Positions 6,593 through 8,535 of a stretch of 8,535 bases of DNA are shown here, one piece after another. Under the pieces are notes generated by a model. It did no database searches and was not told the origin of the DNA. It saw only the letters and a list, made by a program, of their open reading frames with translations. Each line of letters begins with the position of its first letter. The stretch's first letter is position 1. The stretch covers positions 1 to 8,535 of the forward strand of contig JASHVF010000075.1 of NCBI GenBank assembly GCA_030039615.1, in the 5' to 3' direction. This stretch comes from Gammaproteobacteria bacterium. GTDB lineage: Bacteria; Pseudomonadota; Gammaproteobacteria; Steroidobacterales; Steroidobacteraceae. A program made the translations under genes and the position numbers.

Positions 6593-6885
6593 CGACGCTG
6601 CTCCCCCTGCGGATGACTGCCGAGCTGCCGCCAATTGCTCTCGGCAAGGTCGACCTGGTAATAGTGCGCAGCCTTCTCGATGTTGGCAAAGGCCAATGCC
6701 CGGTCCGCGTCCGGTACGCCGATCACCTGGTCGAATCGCGCAATCGCGTTGCGCACGTGCTGGGCATCCGTCAGCGGCTCCTTGCGCTGATGCGGGAAGG
6801 CAAACACGCTGTCGGGCAGGTCGCTGCGCGTCGTGAGCCGGCCGTGCTCTTCATGGGGCTCCCAGGTGGCCTTGACGTCGGACAT
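6589..6885 (-). CDS. DUF6582-like small protein
   Basis: The 98-residue soluble protein has no assigned function. Residues about 27-52 contain VFAFPHQRKEPLTDAQHVRN followed by AIARFDQV, which matches my memory of the DUF6582 motif (F-x-P-x-x-R-x-x-P, then H-x-R-N-A-x-A-R). A helical segment DADRALAFANIEKAAHYYQV (59-78) follows. There is no signal peptide or membrane segment. The ATG at 6885 is set by a strong GGAGG 8 nt upstream (6898-6894). The longer in-frame reading from 6933 is rejected because it runs through that ribosome-binding site. The stop overlaps the GTG of the HicA-like gene, implying coupled translation and roughly linked amounts of the two products. It is the first gene of a probable three-gene unit ending in dps. 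It could be an antitoxin-like partner or a stress-related housekeeping protein; sequence alone does not decide. Confidence 0.78.
   Translation of the reverse strand: MSDVKATWEPHEEHGRLTTRSDLPDSVFAFPHQRKEPLTDAQHVRNAIARFDQVIGVPDADRALAFANIEKAAHYYQVDLAESNWRQLGSHPQGEQRR
6601..6608 (-). promoter_or_regulatory. Shine-Dalgarno site for the HicA-like gene
   Basis: On the minus strand this reads AGGGGGAG, inside the end of the DUF6582-like gene, 8 nt before GTG 6592. Together with the GTGA stop/start overlap it decides the start of the downstream gene. Confidence 0.6.
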
Positions 6886-6893
6886 GGATCTCT

Positions 6894-6898
6894 CCTCC
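6894..6898 (-). promoter_or_regulatory. Strong Shine-Dalgarno site for the DUF6582-like gene
   Basis: On the minus strand AGGAGGAGAG surrounds the GGAGG core, 8 nt before the ATG at 6885. It is the best ribosome-binding site in the window and rules out the longer reading frame upstream. Confidence 0.75.
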
Positions 6899-6917
6899 TC
6901 TGCCAGTTCTTGTCTCA

Positions 6918-6946
6918 AGTCTACCCTGCGCACCCGGCCGTGCCAC
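6918..6946 (-). promoter_or_regulatory. Candidate sigma70-type promoter of the DUF6582/HicA-like/dps unit
   Basis: Reading the minus strand, GTGGCA (6946-6941) and TAGACT (6923-6918) are separated by exactly 17 bp. Each matches the consensus at 4 of 6 positions. They lie in the 117-bp gap between the cardiolipin synthase stop and the DUF6582-like start, with transcription predicted to begin about 6911. In G+C-rich DNA such partial matches arise by chance, so this is a suggestion supported mainly by position and spacing. No operator-like inverted repeat was seen over it. Confidence 0.3.
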
Positions 6947-7002
6947 CTCGGCCGCCACAGGCCTGACCGTAGGCGCAGCCGTATTGCAGCAGGCCGTGCA
7001 TC

Positions 7003-8394
7003 CTACAGGTATGGCGACAGCAGCCAGACCAGGCTGTTGCGGGTGCGGCGCAGCCACGACTGGCCGCGCGCCTGCTGCAGAGTGTAGGGCGCGGACTTGT
7101 CGCGGGCAGCTGTCACGTATTCGACCAGCGGGCGGCAGGTGTCGGCGCAGTAGATCTCGACCGCGATCTCGAAATTCAGCCGCAGGCTCCGCGGGTCCAG
7201 GTTTGCCGAACCGATCTGAGCGTAGGCGCCGTCCACGATCAGGAGCTTGGTGTGGGAGAACGGTGTTGGCTGCAGGAATATCCGTACTCCCCTCTCGAGC
7301 AGCGGCGCCAGCCAGCGTCGCGAAGCCCAGTCGACATAGCGCAGGTTGCTGCGCTCCGGGATCACGAGAGAGACGTTGACCCCGCGCAGCGCCGCTGCCT
7401 GCAGGGCGGAGATCAGCTCGAGTTGCGGTATGAAGTACGGGGTCATGATGAGGATCTCCTGTCGGGCGACCGACACAGCCCCCAGGATGACGTACAGCAG
7501 CTTGTCGTTGTCCTCGTCCGGTCCGTCGGTAATGACGCGGCACACGGCCGGGCCGGCGAGCGCAGCGGCCGGCGCCGCATCGAGCTGCTCGCCCGCGGCG
7601 AACTGCCAGTCGACGGCGTAGGCACGCGCGAGCTGCGCGATGATCGGGCCGCGCACCAGGAAGTGCAGGTCAGCCATGCGCCGGTGCGAGGCCTGCCCTA
7701 CCTCGCGACCGCCGATGTTCATGCCGCCGAGAAAGGCCACCTGGCCGTCGGCGAGCAGCAGCTTGCGGTGATTGCGCATGTTGACGCTGAGTCTCGGGAA
7801 TGGCAGCAGCCGCGGCGCGAGGAAGCGCGCGGCGCGCACGCCGGCGCGACGCAGCACCGGCACTACGTGCGGCCAGCTGTACCACTCGCCCACGCCATCG
7901 ACCAGCACGCGCACCTGCACACCCCGGGCGGCCGCCTGGGCGAGCGCGTCTACGAACTGACGACCCACGGGATCGGTTTCAAATATATAGGTGGTCAGCC
8001 ACACCGATTCGCGTGCGGCCGCGATGGCCTCCAACATGCGGGGAAAGGCGTTCTCGCCGTTCTCCAGCGGTTCGACCGCGTTGCCTTCGATCCGGGCCCA
8101 CTGTGTCACCGCATCGCCGATGCGGGTCAGCTGTGCGGAGAAATCCTCCGGACTCGGCGGGCGGCAATCGTCGCGAACGGCGGGCAGGCCGCCGCGCAAC
8201 TGTTTGGCACGCGTGCGAACGCGGTTGACGCCGAACAGGACATACAGCAGGGGCCCGGCCAGTGGGAACAGCCAGCACACCAGGATCCAGCCGAAGGCGC
8301 TGTGGGGATCCGGCTTCGTCAGCAGCGCATGGCCCGCGGCAAGCGTCGCGCAGCCGAGGTGAGCTACCAGCAACAGTATGCCCGCCGTCGCCAT
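7003..8394 (-). CDS. cls: Cardiolipin synthase, ClsA type (phospholipase D family)
   Basis: This inner-membrane enzyme of the phospholipase D superfamily makes cardiolipin by phosphatidyl transfer, typically between two phosphatidylglycerol molecules. From ATG 8394 it has 463 residues, close to the ClsA length. Two N-terminal membrane helices lie at about 4-25 (ILLLVAHLGCATLAAGHALL) and 34-56 (FGWILVCWLFPLAGPLLYVLFG). The last of these includes the P-L-x-Y-x-L-F-G pattern of the Cls N-terminal domain. Two catalytic HKD motifs follow. The first is NHRKLLLADG with H209, K211 and D216, then GGMNIG. The second is SHTKLLIVDG with H381, K383 and D388, then IGSANLDPRS. The C-terminus ends in a hydrophobic WLLSPYL, as in other Cls proteins. 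The start is uncertain: in-frame GTGs at 8406 and 8484 and a TTG at 8523 are possible, and no strong ribosome-binding site marks any of them. The gene points toward the DUF6582-like gene but is separated from it by 117 bp. Confidence 0.92.
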   Translation of the reverse strand: MATAGILLLVAHLGCATLAAGHALLTKPDPHSAFGWILVCWLFPLAGPLLYVLFGVNRVRTRAKQLRGGLPAVRDDCRPPSPEDFSAQLTRIGDAVTQWARIEGNAVEPLENGENAFPRMLEAIAAARESVWLTTYIFETDPVGRQFVDALAQAAARGVQVRVLVDGVGEWYSWPHVVPVLRRAGVRAARFLAPRLLPFPRLSVNMRNHRKLLLADGQVAFLGGMNIGGREVGQASHRRMADLHFLVRGPIIAQLARAYAVDWQFAAGEQLDAAPAAALAGPAVCRVITDGPDEDNDKLLYVILGAVSVARQEILIMTPYFIPQLELISALQAAALRGVNVSLVIPERSNLRYVDWASRRWLAPLLERGVRIFLQPTPFSHTKLLIVDGAYAQIGSANLDPRSLRLNFEIAVEIYCADTCRPLVEYVTAARDKSAPYTLQQARGQSWLRRTRNSLVWLLSPYL

Positions 8395-8522
8395 CTGTGG
8401 CAGCACCCGGCTAGCGCCGCCTGTCCACCGCTGCAGGGCGTATCGCGCCGGCAGCTTGCGCCAGCAGCAAGCTGGCGATTTCACCCCGGGGGTCGATGCT
8501 GGCGATGCGCATGTGCGCTGCA

Positions 8523-8528
8523 AATATA
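8523..8528 (-). promoter_or_regulatory. Possible -10 element upstream of cardiolipin synthase
   Basis: TATATT on the minus strand lies at the window edge in an A/T-rich patch that stands out from the surrounding sequence. Any -35 element would fall outside the window, so the promoter cannot be confirmed. If used, it would give a leader of about 120 nt before ATG 8394. The stretch 8395-8535 otherwise holds no convincing gene. Confidence 0.25.
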
Positions 8529-8535
8529 CCCGATG

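Noticed and set aside
6960..6995. Inverted repeat GGCCTG/CAGGCC downstream of cardiolipin synthase as terminator or operator
   Set aside because: The arms are 6 bp with a 24-nt loop and no T tract, which is expected by chance at this base composition.
6921..7001. A 26-codon Gly/Cys-rich ORF directly after the cardiolipin synthase stop (minus strand)
   Set aside because: It has no ribosome-binding site. It overlaps the candidate promoter of the next unit and looks like chance in a G+C-rich spacer.

Overview
This is a G+C-rich, densely coded bacterial window with short or overlapping gene junctions. Its gene families are an RND efflux adaptor with a NodT-type outer-membrane lipoprotein, a periplasmic haem-PQQ dehydrogenase, Dps and a ClsA-type cardiolipin synthase. 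These point to a diderm, most likely an environmental Pseudomonadota (gamma- or betaproteobacterium). The placement is an inference from gene content and composition; no rRNA or other marker gene is present.

Bases 1-4233 (+ strand) hold a tightly packed transcription unit. It begins with an RND periplasmic adaptor whose 5' end lies outside the window. Next is a NodT-family outer-membrane efflux lipoprotein that overlaps the adaptor by 8 bp. Last is a secreted protein joining a cytochrome c domain to a PQQ-type sugar/sorbosone dehydrogenase domain, which overlaps the lipoprotein gene by 4 bp (ATGA). The inner-membrane RND pump is not in the window and is probably encoded just upstream. The first two products would form the periplasmic and outer-membrane parts of a tripartite exporter. 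The third is a periplasmic oxidoreductase that appears to be made from the same message.

Bases 4310-5720 (+) hold a small bacterial UBP-type zinc-finger protein and a D-alanine--D-alanine ligase (ATP-grasp) that starts a few tens of bases after it or overlaps its end.

The strand switches at 5721-5724, where the ligase and dps converge with only 4 bp between stop codons. On the minus strand, reading from right to left, are a ClsA-type cardiolipin synthase (8394-7003) and, after a 117-bp gap with a candidate promoter, a compact three-gene set. That set is a DUF6582-like small protein (6885-6589), a HicA-fold-like small protein coupled by a GTGA overlap (6592-6308), and Dps (6270-5725). Dps detoxifies iron and peroxide and protects DNA, so the set looks stress-related. 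The two small genes resemble a toxin-antitoxin pair in architecture only. No mobile element, CRISPR array, tRNA or rRNA was seen, and no gene-free stretch exceeds about 140 bp.
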